A stretch of 64,000 nt of DNA, from positions 35,039,320 to 35,103,319 of the forward strand of contig CM072919.1 in the NCBI GenBank assembly GCA_037013685.1, in the 5' to 3' direction. The translations under genes and the position numbers were made by a program. Under the pieces are notes generated by a model. The model was not told where the DNA came from. It was given only the letters and a program-made list of their open reading frames with translations, and did no database searches. This DNA comes from Acridotheres tristis. Lineage: Eukaryota; Chordata; Aves; Passeriformes; Sturnidae. This document shows, in pieces, positions 1-13,000 of this stretch (its first letter is position 1; each line of letters opens with the position of its first letter).

Positions 1-867
1 TAAAATTAATGGCAAGAGAAATGACAGGAGTAGTTAAAAATATCTGTTACTAAGTAGGTATTACATTAATCTTGTCAGGGCACACACACAAATTATTACT
101 TTATTTGTACAGAAGTGTAAATATACTTTAAAACTTCTATTATACAAGCTTTGTACAAAAGATCATGTCTAATAATAATTCATGTTTCCTTAAGCAATCT
201 GCAGAGGTGCACAGAGTAAAGTGCTCTTTGAGATATCCCCAAAGTCGATTAGAATAACTTTGCAGATTTTAACAGCAATATTCAAGCCATAGTATAGGGA
301 TACAGTGTTTTCATTGAACACTTACTATCACCAGCAAGGATGGTAACTAAATATTGGTACATATTTCCATTTGTGGTGATTTGTGTTAAAAGGTACCCAT
401 GCAAGCTATGCACACTCTCTTCAGAAAGGACATTCTGTGAAAACAAATTTCAGTGTCCCTTTAAAGTTCGTTTACAAACTTTTCAAAAGTACTATAAAGA
501 GCATAAAACTGGAATTGTATTAAGATGTAAAGTTATCAATGACTAACGGGTCAAAATAATCTGAACAGCAAAGAACACCTCCCAAACTAGTTATACAGGC
601 TGTCTCCAGAACTGCACCTTCTAGTAATTTCTTAGAATGGCAGCAGCACTTGTTAACCAGGAAATGAAAGTACATGGTCATCCTGAAGACAGCTATTCTC
701 ACAGGCCTCATTCTTAAAGCATATTTTTGTATTATAAGCTAAATCCATCTTTTCCAAATCATGACCCTTTAGCTTTTCTGTTGTCATTGTATCCTCCTGC
801 TCTGTTATCAGCAGTTCTAAGTGCAAGATCTGATTTTCACTTAAATCAAAATCACTGTTAAACAAAC
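1..867 (-). other. GAK intron 26, partial
   Basis: AT-rich sequence after the exon 26 donor. I searched it for the J domain (EWIEGK, HPDK) on the minus strand and found nothing, so the next exon lies beyond base 1. Two short frames (340-546 plus, 653-865 minus) have no recognisable content. Confidence 0.75.
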
Positions 868-1016
868 CTTGAGTTTCAAGGGGTCCATATCTTTAGACAT
901 CTCTTGTTTTCTCATCTCAGCAATTGTCTTTGGTCCCTTTTTATCAGATTTTGCTGAAAATCCTTGATTAGATAAGAGATCCTCAAAGTCATTTTCTGAA
1001 ACTTTTGGCTTTTGAC
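868..1016 (-). CDS. GAK: GAK exon 26: helix leading into the J domain
   Basis: Residues 1179-1228: [19 protein letters not shown], then [13 protein letters not shown] and MDPLKLK. FEDLL resembles the clathrin-binding DLL peptide kept in auxilins. Donor GTTTGT. Human continues directly with the J domain (LLEWIEGKERN...), which is not in this window. Confidence 0.96.
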
Positions 1017-4000
1017 CTATGAAAAGAGAAAAAACATTTAATGAAAAGTTTCACAGGAGAATACATTATTAGGGGAAATATATTGCCCTCAGATACACCT
1101 GGATGGCATTTATCATTACCATGATAAAAATCCTTCAGTGATTCCAAAAGCCACAAAACTAAGAAGGATAGAAATAAAAGGGATCATTAACAAACTTTCA
1201 GTCCAGCAGAGCAGACAACCTCACATGCTAACCTCTGACTAAATACTTGCATGCCCTTCTTTCTGAAAAAATGGAGTAGATTTGAGGGAGCACACATCTA
1301 TCCATGATTTTGTAGACAGCTCCATTTTTCCACTGTAAGTTAGTTCCAAATGCTACACAACTGTTTTCCAAGTAACTGTATACTCAATACTATCATTGAA
1401 AGCACGTAGTCAACATCAAAGCTTGTGAAACTTATACAGAATAATGAAGGGATGAAAATACCAGTATGAATATTCATTACAGAACCAACAAATTTCAGAG
1501 AACATGAAACTCTGAACTCTGAAGAGGCTTCTGGATGTAGTCTAGTCCAATCCCCACTAAAAGCAGGAACAACTAGGTACATTTGTTAGGTCTTTGTCCA
1601 GCTGAGGTCCATCTGTTTTTAAGGGAGAGGAATTACAACAACCTGTTTCAGCATTTCATTACACCAATTGATTTTTTTTCTCTTGCTCTACAGACTTCTC
1701 TGTGTTGCAACGTATGGCCACTGCCTCTCCATCCTGACACCCCTTTCCAGATACAGACCAACAGAATAATCCCAATTTAAAGAAGTAACTGCTATTCACT
1801 TATACGCCAGTTTAAGGGACACAATCCTAGTATCAACACACCAGAAAATAAAATTTTCCAAGAAAATTCATATAGAAGAGGCCAAGCCTATCCCTGTAAT
1901 TCCAGATTGGCCTTCTCAGCTGGAACATGATGTTAAAGGACTGTATGATTCCATATGGTCCTGTCTACATTTCTCTTTCAAACCAAAGAATTTTCAGTAA
2001 TTTTAACCTCAGTCTTTCTGAAGACAAGCTACTTTTCTTCAGCTAGGAATAACACTGTATCCCTTTACCTTTGTATCATAAACAAACTAACATGAAGCAA
2101 CATTATCAACCATCTCTCCCTGGATGGATGAAATTACCTTCCTAAACTCACCATACTTAAACAGCACCCATGTGGGTGATTTGTTACAGCCTTGAGACTT
2201 TATGCCCAAACTCACATATACTTGTGCCATCATCAGTTTGTCTGCTGTGTATGGGAATAGCTTTGGAAAGGCAGGATACCAGACTTGGCAAGTGTTTTTC
2301 TGTTCTTTACTAGACACAACTTAAATGTAAATAAAAATGTGAAGGTAGAAAAGCTTCTGCAGGTAACAGCACACCCAACTAACTACACATGGGACATTAT
2401 AAGTAACACACATTCAAAAAACTTACCAAAGCTTGGGGCTCTGACTCCTCTTTCTTCTCGTCCTCCAATAACACTCAAGTTTACTGTGTAGTTGGGCTTA
2501 GCTGCTGTGCTTGACTTAGTCTGGGACTGCCATGTAGTAGTTTGTGGTTTGGAGGTTTTCTGCCATTGATTTCCCAGCTTTTGAGATGGAGCAGTCTTCT
2601 GACTAAATCCACTACCCAGGAGTCCACCAGTGGATGAACCTAACAATGAATATTGTTAGTTGTTCAATTCAATGCTTGTCACCTGTTTAATACAAGACAG
2701 TTTGGTCTTGACATATAACCACACAGCTCACAGTGATACCACCAAACAAGAGAAAATGTAACACGAAAGTGTGGGTAAAATCAAGTTAAGAGTCTCATTA
2801 ACAATTTGGCGAGTAGGAGCTGGAGGCTTTACTGAAAGTCTTCTCTTACAACTCAAGGTCTCAACCATCAGTTTTAGCAAAAATATGGACTCTTATCTGA
2901 AGGGTCAGGCACATGTCAGACCAGGAGATAATTTAGCTGTGACAGTAGTTCTGCCTCCCACTTTATTATATTTCTGCTAATATGCCGTGCATAACAAGTA
3001 ACTAATTCCATAAAACAGTAGCAGACTGAAGATTTTCAAATGAATGCTTTCAAAGTCTCTAGTGATTCCTTGCACTATTGTTTAAGGAAGACAAGAAGAT
3101 TATACTACAGCAACATGCGCAGGGAATATACTGCACGTGAGTAAGAAAAGCATTGGAGCCTGCAGGAGATACTGTAATCTGTGTAATCCTCCTGTGGCAT
3201 AGGCCAAGCTTGTCTGGGTATACACACAGCAATGTAAACTTGATTTGCTCTTTCAAATATGGCTCCTCCCACTTCAGCTCTTTTGATGCCTCCTTTTTGT
3301 AGTGGCTGCTTATACTTGCACAAGAGGATGTCTCCCCAGAGCCATGTATGAGATACCATACTATATCTTGAAATACTGCACCTGATAAAACACAGTATTG
3401 CAATACAACACCTAATAAAATCTAGGAATGCACTGCTTTTTCATGAAATCACTCAACTGCAGTCAACTCAGTTTTCAGTCATTGACAACTTCTGAAATTT
3501 ACAGAAAAAAAATTGTTACTAGTCAGAGCAAATAACCCTGCATACTGAAAAATTATCTTTCACCTATTCTTGCAAAGCATTCTACGCTCACTACTGCAGT
3601 TTTCAAGGCCAACGAATTCTTCCTGTAGGACAAGCCAATGCCTCACTGTTCACAGAAACTTTTCAACACCACACTCCTCCTTACTGATAGAAAAACATTT
3701 CTAAAGAAGAGTGTGATAACACCAACCACCATAGAACACTATCAGTATCCTAACAGTATGCTAATACACCAGTATTAACTACTTTTAGCTGCTATTTCTT
3801 TTGGGTTTATCGGGCATTCATATTTAAGCAGCCTGCACTCTCATAAATTTTTTCCCAGAACAATACCTTGTATGTGGAAGCCAAAAAACTCCTATGAAAA
3901 ATATAACAGAGTGTGGTATTCCAGTCATATTCTAAAACTGAATTTCAGTTCTTCTGATGCCTTGAAAATTCATTGCAACCCTGAGAACGTTAACTAGGAC

Positions 4001-7000
4001 AGTGACATCTGGCTACTTCTTAATGCAGTCATTTTTCCTATTGAAAGCTAACTGAAAGAGTAAGTCCTGCTAAAATTAGTTCCGTTTCTTTCATCGGATT
4101 CAGTGTGGGCAAAACCTACATCTTCAAGTTGATTTTTTTAATTTATCTTTTTTTACCGTCACACTATCTATAGATTTAACAACCTGTATTAACCTGAATT
4201 GTTAAACTAGAGCATTTTTGAAAATTTTTTATTGCAAAGCAGCCTCATTAGTACTGCTTCAAAACCAGAATTTTGCAGTGCTTATACCCAAGCAACATCA
4301 AGAAGTCAAACACTGCATGCTACCTAGTGTTTCTACAAGAATTCCACTGGTGCTCAATTCAGTACACGGTGCTAACTGCAAAGGCAAGAGAGTAAAACCT
4401 CTATCTGCTCCAAGCCAAGGGAAAAGCAGGTTTATGCAATTCAGTGACAGTAGGCTGCTCTGAATCACTCCTTGTACTCTGGGCAGCTGGTCACATTTGT
4501 TATGGCAGTGTGGGTTCTGAAATGCAGGGACCTCAGCTCTTTTGTGAATGCTACAGGACTAATTCCTTAGGTCAATAAAACGCCCTGGAAAAAGAGTTAA
4601 TCTGCAATGTCTTATTCTCCAGAATTCCTTGTGCCCTCCACTGCAAACTGACATATGTTCCTAATGCTTTTGGCACTGGTGTGCAATGTATGGGCTTGAT
4701 TTGTGCTCACATTACAAACATGGTAGATGTGAGTAGCAGAGCTATGAAAGTCTAGTGAATTCCAAGGAAAGTACTGAATTCACTGTCACTTTGGAACTAA
4801 AAATTTAACTGATTTAATCCTGCTTTCATTTTAAATCCTTCAAGAACAATATTAATCAGTGCTAGGTAAGAAATCTCATGCTCAGGTGTTGAATCAGCAA
4901 CTCCTAGTTTCTCTTACCATCTCAACTAGATTCTGAAGCGTTAATTATTTTTGCTCTTCTTATTGCACAGCTGTAGTTATCTTCTGAAATATTATTCTGG
5001 ATGTTTCAAAAAATATCTGGAAGATTCGATCTTTTCTTGTTACTCACCAGCTCTCAGCAAATACTTCAAGCCCGTCAAAAATTAAGAAAAAACATTTCCT
5101 TTATAGGTTGTCAGTAGCATTTACTGGTACGACAAGCAAATCAAACAATAGAGGCACTAAATATAATCTATAAAAAGAAAGATGTTACCTGGAAGACCAG
5201 ATCCCAGATTGGCAAGATCAGCAAAAGGGTCGAAGTTCTGAGCTTTCGCCTGGCTGAAAGACAAACCCGAAGACACACTGGACTGGCTTCCGGTGGTAAA
5301 AGCTTGGCCTGTATAACAAGAAGACACATCACGTACCCAGGCTGTTAGGAAATTGAGAGAAAGAATAAAAGTAGTATCTCCACAACACCTCATGAAAACC
5401 TCCCCAACATTCTACTTCACAACATCTTTTTCTAAGACAAGAATCACCATTACTATAGAGAATTGAAACAATTTAATTCCTGTGTCTTGAGTTTAAATCT
5501 GAAAAACTACACAAGTGCCTTATTAAAGAAGCATTTAAGCGGCCAAGTAAAAATGCATGAAGAAATGTCCAGCAGTTTCAGGTGATTAAACTGACCCAGT
5601 CTGGAGTATTCCTCTAATGGAAAAATGTAACTTCATAATACCTTCACAAACAGGCTTCAGCTGTGGTGATGCTACATTGCTGGTTGTTGAGGAATCTGCC
5701 CAAGAATCCCACCCACTTAGGAGATCTGGGTGGCTTGTAGATGATGATATTTTAGGTGGCTCTGGTGTCAAATTGCCTACAGAAGAAAAGAGAAATGTTT
5801 TCGTGTTTAAGAAAACCATCACAATCATACATGTTATATTATTGTGTACCCAATGTCAGCTACACAGTTTGCTTAAATTTTTCGGTAACAGTTGTGCAGT
5901 CTTAAACAGGACTCAGAAGGGTTATAATCACTGGAATTCCTTCATTTCTGTTTTAAAACATCCCACACACTTCATAGATAAGGTATTTTTCATGCACAGG
6001 CAATGCTATGAATTTAACAGCTTAGGTCTCCTGACCAAAAGGACTAGCTCAGGTACAGATCTAGGGCACACTGCTGTTCCTCACACAGCTGGCAAGCAGA
6101 AAGCAGCAATGCTCCATGTGCTCTTTATCACTCAGCAGTCTGGGTGCTACACAGGTGAAGCCAAGTCACTTCAAACTGCAGGTTTGCCTAACCCAGGCCT
6201 CTTGTGACAAAGGGGCTTTTTGGCCAACTAATGCACTCTTTCAGGTGTAACACACAAATGAATGCACACAATTGAAGAGCAGAATACAGGAAGAATGATT
6301 TTTTTCTGGGAAAAGGTTAAGAATCTCTAGCTCCATGGATAAAACCCACTTTTCTATAGACCATGACATCTAAATGAAAGTGTCATATTTAAAAGCATGC
6401 AAGGATGCTACCACTAACTCCTGGAAAATGTTGCATCCCATCTAAAGGTGTAACTGCCATCCCTGACACTCCCAAATTATTCCCCACTACTGACTCATAT
6501 AAGCTATGAGGTGAGCCATCCTCACCTCATAGAGTGAGATATGCTCTGTATGGAACACTCAAATCTGCATGCCAGCTCTGAGCATTCTCTTTGAGTACAC
6601 TTAGTGGAGACTCATAGTGAAGCAGGACAGCAACCCCTACTTTAGTGCTGTAACAACTGTCAGTGCTACAGGGAGAGGGGATATTTCAGTAAAACCAATA
6701 CATTTAGTGCTGCATTTCATAGACAGAGGGTTTAGAAAGTTAACCCAGCCATCCTTACAAAAGCAGTAACATTTTGAGGCTTTGAAAGTCTCAACTACTA
6801 CATCACAGCCTTTCACTTGTCTCAGCTCTACATTCTAAAAATATTAGTATCAAATACTCTTAATTATGGAAATAATTAGAAGTAAATTAAATACCCCTAC
6901 AGTCAATCTACTAATACCATTTATAATTAGATCTTACAGCTGCAAAGCAAGCACATCAAATACTGTGCAACAAATATCTACCAAAAGCCAAATACCATTT

Positions 7001-10000
7001 CAGCAGTATTCTCTGCTGATTGTGAGGGAAAACAACAGAATAAAATGCAAGAAGTACCCATTATTTCCAGCCCTTTCTCCAGACCCAAGCTTCATCTCCC
7101 TGCCTCTGAAACTATGGGAGAAACAGTTTGTAATTTGTCTCAATACTCACGACCCCAGCTACCCACTAAACAGCAATGTCATTGGCTATAAACCAGCACC
7201 TATTCACTAGCTTAGAACTTTGCTGTATCGTATTCCTCTCCCAAAAGTTAGGCGGGCCTTGAATTAATACTAATATTGCTTTTTAGGCTGGAAATTATTT
7301 TTTTCTACAATCTCTGCTATTAAAAGTCTTTTTACAGGAGTATAAGAAAATTAACAACATCATATGAAATAAACTATTATGAAAACAAGTTGAGAAATAA
7401 GAATAAATTAAATTAGAGGTGAATGCATTTGAAGGATTGAGAACATACTATGCGAATAAGCTGTTTTATAACAGTTGGCTTAAGAGCAGACAGGTTCATC
7501 GCCTCCCCCACCCCGAACTAAGCAGGAAGTAGCCTACTGAAGTACATTCACTATTAATAGTAAAAAGTCATATACAGCCACTACACTTATCAAAAAAATC
7601 TGAAACAATGCAATGTACAGTATACTACAAGATACCTCATTCCTCCTGAAACTTTGTTCTTATGCTGTCTTAGTTCTACAGTGTGGGCATTATGTCAGAT
7701 TTTAATATCAAGAAAAAATGTTATCAACCAGATAGTTTGACTTCTACATATTCTGAACAGGTATGATGAGAACATACTGAATCCCTGTTTTTACAGCTGG
7801 CACATTGGAGTTTATATTGACACGTTATGATAAAGGAGCAGAATATCTAAAGAAATGGTAAAACATGAACTATAGCTCAATATTCCAAAAATGGAAGCAA
7901 TTAAGATCACGAGCATGCAGGTCCAAACTTGATTGTCTCACGTTTTTTTAAATGCATATTGATAATCTTTAGCCATACAGCAGTGAACCACTGGTGGTCA
8001 GGGCAAAGAACTGTGTTCTTTACTAACACTGCTCAAACCAAGCTAAGTTGGAAGAATAAGTTGGTGGTAATCAGATCACACTTTCCAGCTTCCCAAAATA
8101 AGAGACTTGCATTTTACTACACACAACTTCACATAAGGTTTTTCTTTATTTAACCTGTCATGTCTACAGGAAATCCTTTAATCACAGACAACAGGATTCT
8201 CTGTAAACCAAGAGGCTGGTTTAGTATGATGCAAGGTTTTTTTTAACCTTGTCTAAAGCCTGTCTGAGAACTCAAGTCCACAGAAACTAATTTCTCCTCA
8301 GGAGAAAACTACATTTATGACTCAGGTTTCTTTTGATCACCTTCCAAATCTTCTGCTGTCTTTGAGGGAAATATATTCTTGACTCAACCTGCGTTAAAGA
8401 TGATCTGCTACTTTGAAAATCCAGGAGAAAATTAAGTTACCCTGTTAATACACAGCTATTTAGCAGCAACAGCACAACATTTTCATTTTAGAGGACAGAA
8501 TGCCTTGAGAGACCAAGTATAGTCTAAGAACTATCTTTCATTTTAAATCTCCTATGACTTTAAATTTTAAGCCAACATCTGAGAAATATAATGTAAAAAT
8601 TCTACATCCTGAAGTTGTGTTCACTGAAACATCTTTTCTCCTAGTATTTGTAGCAGTTTAGTAATCATTTACTAACAAACAAAGCTTATCCATCACTAAA
8701 ATTTGATTCCAGGCACTTACAAAACTGCTCCAACAGTAGAGTCATCAAATCTCGTTACTGCAGCTTATTTTGGATGGTCACTACCATTCCTACTAATTTA
8801 TTTTTAGTTTTAAATTTTTTTTCTCCTTTTAATGACCTCATGTTTGCACTGTCTTCTGCTCACTGAACATAGTTCTTCCAAATATTTGAGAACATGTTCT
8901 TATCTGTCTTTTCTTCTCCAGTTACTAGTCCTTTCAGGACTCGAAAATTCACATTAAGAGCAACATAATTATTAACAGTCCTAACTCACTGAATAAAATT
9001 GATACTTGTAACTGGATAGAATGCTAAAGGCTCAAAATACATATGTCATTTCAGCTAAACATACAGATCAGCTCTCACTTGAAAGATAAATGAAAAGAAG
9101 TATGAAACATTACCCCAGTTCCTCCACTTCCATACAGTTTTTAAAGACTGCATAGCAATAGAGAAATATTGGGAAATCAATGTAAAACAGTAGGCTGAAG
9201 AGAAATTTGGTACATTTTAAGTATCTTTTCCTATGTTGACAGAAAGCTTCAGAAATTACATTAAAATAGCAGGTATCCTAAAAAACTTACTGGGGTGCAA
9301 GCTATCAAGTAAAATCAGAAGGACTAAGCTTAAAACAGTAAGCATGAAGACAGATGTAAAAACATTAATTAAAATATAAAAATATTTTTTCTACACTTGC
9401 TCAAATGTTATTAACAGCTGAATATTGATGGTGATCTCCTTAAGGATGCAGATAAACATTTAGTGAACAGAAATCCCTATTTTATTTTTCCCACTTTCAT
9501 TTAATATATAAAATGATTTTCTGTCTATGAGGGTTCTGGTACTATTAAAGCTGGAGAAAAGAACTGGAAACATTCTTATAAATGTGTAAAAAATACTTAA
9601 TGTGAAGAAACAAAAAAAAAGACTGAAACAGACTCTTCTCTGTGTTGCCTAGTGGAAGGACAAGAGGCAATAGGGCACAAATTGAAATACAGTGAACTCC
9701 ATTAAAAAATACTTTCTTTCCTCTAAGATCTCTCCAACACTGGCATAAGTTGCCCAGCTGTAGGGTCTATGACACTGGAAATACTAAAACACAGAAAGGA
9801 CACAGTCCTGAACAGCCCACTCTACTTGACCCTGCTTTGAGCACATTAGCCAGAGAATCTCCAGAGGTGCTGCCTCTCATGTGAGTTAGATTTTGGCTGA
9901 GATCATAAAATATGCTGAATTACAAGGGAACCACAAGGATCACAGAGTCCAACTCCTGTCTCTGCACAGGACAGCCCCAATAATCACATCATGTTCCTGA

Positions 10001-13000
10001 GAGCATTTTCCAAACACTTCTGGAAGTCTTGTCAGGCTGGTGCTGTGACCACTTCCCACTGTTTCAGCGCTCAACCAGCCTCTGGAAGAAAAACCTTTTC
10101 CTGATATCCAACCTAAACCTCCCCTAACACAACTGCAAGCCATTCCCTCAGGTCCTATCACTGGACACCACAGAGATCAGATCAATGTAAGCTCCTCCTC
10201 TTTCCCTCACAAGGAAGTTGTAGACTGCAATGAGGTCTCCCCTCAGTCTCCTCCAAGCTAAACACTCCAAGTGACCTCAGCTTCTCCTTAAGGCCCTTCA
10301 CCATACTCACAGCCCTTCTTTGGACACTCTCTAATGGCTTAATGTCTATTTTTAGGTTGTGGCACCCACAACTGCCTGCAGCACTCAAGGTGAGGCTGCC
10401 CCAGCTCAGAGCAGAGCAGGACAATCCCTTCCCTTGCCTGGCTGTGATGCTGTGCCTGATGAATCCCAGGACAGGGTTGCTCCTCCTAGATGCCAGGGCA
10501 CTCATTCAGCTTGCTATCAGCCAGGACCCCCAGGTCCTTTTCCATGGTGCTCCTCCTCAGCATCTCATTCCCCAGTCTGCCTGCACTCAGGTTGCCCCAT
10601 CCCAGGTGCAGAATCTGGTGGAGATAATGCTCCACAGATCAGTATTGACCAAATCTTCTATTGAACAAAAAATTTATGTGTAACCTCACACAGCTATAGT
10701 GGCATAAAACTGGCTACTATACAAGTACACAATTGAAACATATGGCTGTTACTATCAACGGGACCAGAAGAAAAACATTGCAAAGAAGGCAGCAAGTGGA
10801 ATTTTCTCAGCAGAATCAACCACAGCTGGAATATAATGATTAATAGTATGATAGAGAGGACAATCAGCTGGGTAGCCTTTTATTTCAAAGAGGAAGCCCT
10901 TCTTTTAGTCAGACAAATAATGCATTTTTTCCTGTCCAGTTTATTGGTAGCTAACACTCAGACTGTATCCCTCAGACACAGGGTCAACTAGAGCAACTGC
11001 TAAACAAAGAGGGGCAAGTCAAAACTGCATGCAAAAAGCTCTGGGAAGAAATCATCCTGGATTCAGGAAAAGGTGTGTGATACCACTATTCCTAGCTACC
11101 TGCACATTGTAAGTAGATATCTGCATGAGAAGAGACCTGGGCTTCTCTATTGGACACAGCCAGCTCCAACAGACTCACACAAGTCACAGCTGAGCCTCCC
11201 AAACTAGATGTCTTTGGGAAAACATGTTTTCCCAAAAAATGCTGCCCAGCAACTATAAGAGAAGGAGTGACAGAAACAGCCCTGCAGACATTAAGGTTTG
11301 TGGAGAAGGAACGGGAGGAGGTGCCCCAGATACCAGAGCAGAGATTGCCCTGCAACACGTGTCAAAGACCACACTAGAACAAATTCACACTGCAGCCTGT
11401 GGAGGACCCTACACAGGTGGACATGTTTGCGATGAAGCCACAGCCCAGGGAGAGCAGCCCACACAGCAGCAGGTTCCTAGCAGGACTCGCAGCACCTGGG
11501 AGAATCACATCCCTACTGCAATCTCTTCCTAAAGGACTGTACCCTATACAGATCTATGCTCTTAAAAAGATTGTACCCTGTGGGAAGCACCTATACAGAA
11601 AGAGGGGAATGAGAGAGCAGCAGAGAAGAGCCCTTACAGACTGATCACAATTCATATCACTATGGAGAGAATCCACACTTTTCTTTCAAAGTCAGATTTT
11701 AAAAAGCTTTAACACTAGTAGCTCTAGCACTCCACCATTTTTGCAAATGTCTGTTTCTCCTTAAAGAATGATGGGAAGACTGAACATATCACAAAGATTT
11801 TTGTTTGAAGATTAATAGATTTTAGAATAACTGCCTAAGGAAAAGGTTTTGCCAAGAATATATCAGAGAAATGAAACAAATAAGATTAGAGTATTACATA
11901 ATGTACTTTGTAAGTATAATACCAGAATACATTCAGGTCAGGAAGGTGCAAGCTAGCCCCAGCCTGCACTTTTAAGAACTGGCTAAATTATAACTTGACT
12001 TGCTCATTTCTCATCCAAGGTTTCTAGAAAATCTTTCAAACCTGAATACAGTCAACATAGCATACTATATCATCTATAAAGTAAGTTTCCAGATGTTTGG
12101 GTACCCTCAGTTATTAGATCAATGAGAGGAAACTCCAACTCCTAACATATGGTTAGCAATACTAGAAATCCTAACACATGATAAATAATAGCATGACACT
12201 ATACAGGAAACACTTGGTTCTTGGTGCATTTGCATCTGTGCTTCCAGAGTACAAAGCTAATTAAAACAGCAATCACAGTAAGTGGATCTAGTAAGACACT
12301 AATCCACTAAGCTGAAAGATAAATGCAGAGGAGAATAAACTGTTGAGAAACAGACCACCAGAAGCACACTTACCCAAATTTAAGAAATCTGAGCTAGAAG
12401 AAGGTGGAAGTGAGCTTTGTGTGGAAGGAACTGTATTAGCTGTAGATGTTGAGGTTGGATTAAGGAAGTCCCCAAAAAGGTCTGGACCAGACAGGGCTTG
12501 ATTCTCTGAACTTGATGACATTGTGAATGGGTCAAACGGATCGGCTGAAAAAGAAGAAAAAAAAATGACAAATTGTAGAATAAATGAGGTTGAAAAAGCC
12601 TCACTCAGAGGGCACAGACAAAAAGCAAAGCTCATGCTAGTAACTGCAGCAGCCTTCTGTGAATTTTGTGTGGCAAAACGTAATCACCTATTCCTTCCTC
12701 TAGACAAATGAACTTACAGATGGTACAAAAAGGATCTCAGCCATACATAATATGAACAGCTATGCCTTCTAACAAAAGCAGCAAGACTTTCTAACAAGCA
12801 GCATACAATTCAACAACATTGTTAATTTCATCCATTTAAGACACATCTCTAAGTTTGAGTGACCCTCTGACACATAAAAGAATTACATTTGTTAAATACT
12901 CCATAATGCCAAATCTGCAACAGATTTGAAGAAAATTTACTATTATACTATTAAAAAGAATAGGAAGCAAAACACTCATACTACCATTCAGACTTGAAGG

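Larger units (their letters stand above)
5777..12373 (-). other. GAK intron 22
   Basis: 6.6 kb, holding a convergent pair of CR1 fragments (9.63-10.62 kb) and an ERVL-type LTR fragment (11.12-11.69 kb), listed separately. A perfect 12-bp stem hairpin lies at 6504-6532. The rest is AT-rich with nothing recognised. Confidence 0.8.

Noticed and set aside
653..865. Minus-strand frame directly after the exon 26 donor
   Set aside because: Not continuous with exon 26 (a stop comes first in that frame) and lacks J-domain sequence; only about 10 bases would remain as an intron.
5617..6207. 196-codon plus-strand frame
   Set aside because: Antisense to GAK exon 23 and then plain intron; no domain, and one frame of this length is not surprising in six frames of 64 kb.
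10182..10683. Overlapping frames on both strands
   Set aside because: They lie in the minus-strand CR1 fragment.
11092..11644. Several 75-102 codon frames
   Set aside because: They fall in the ERVL-type LTR fragment.
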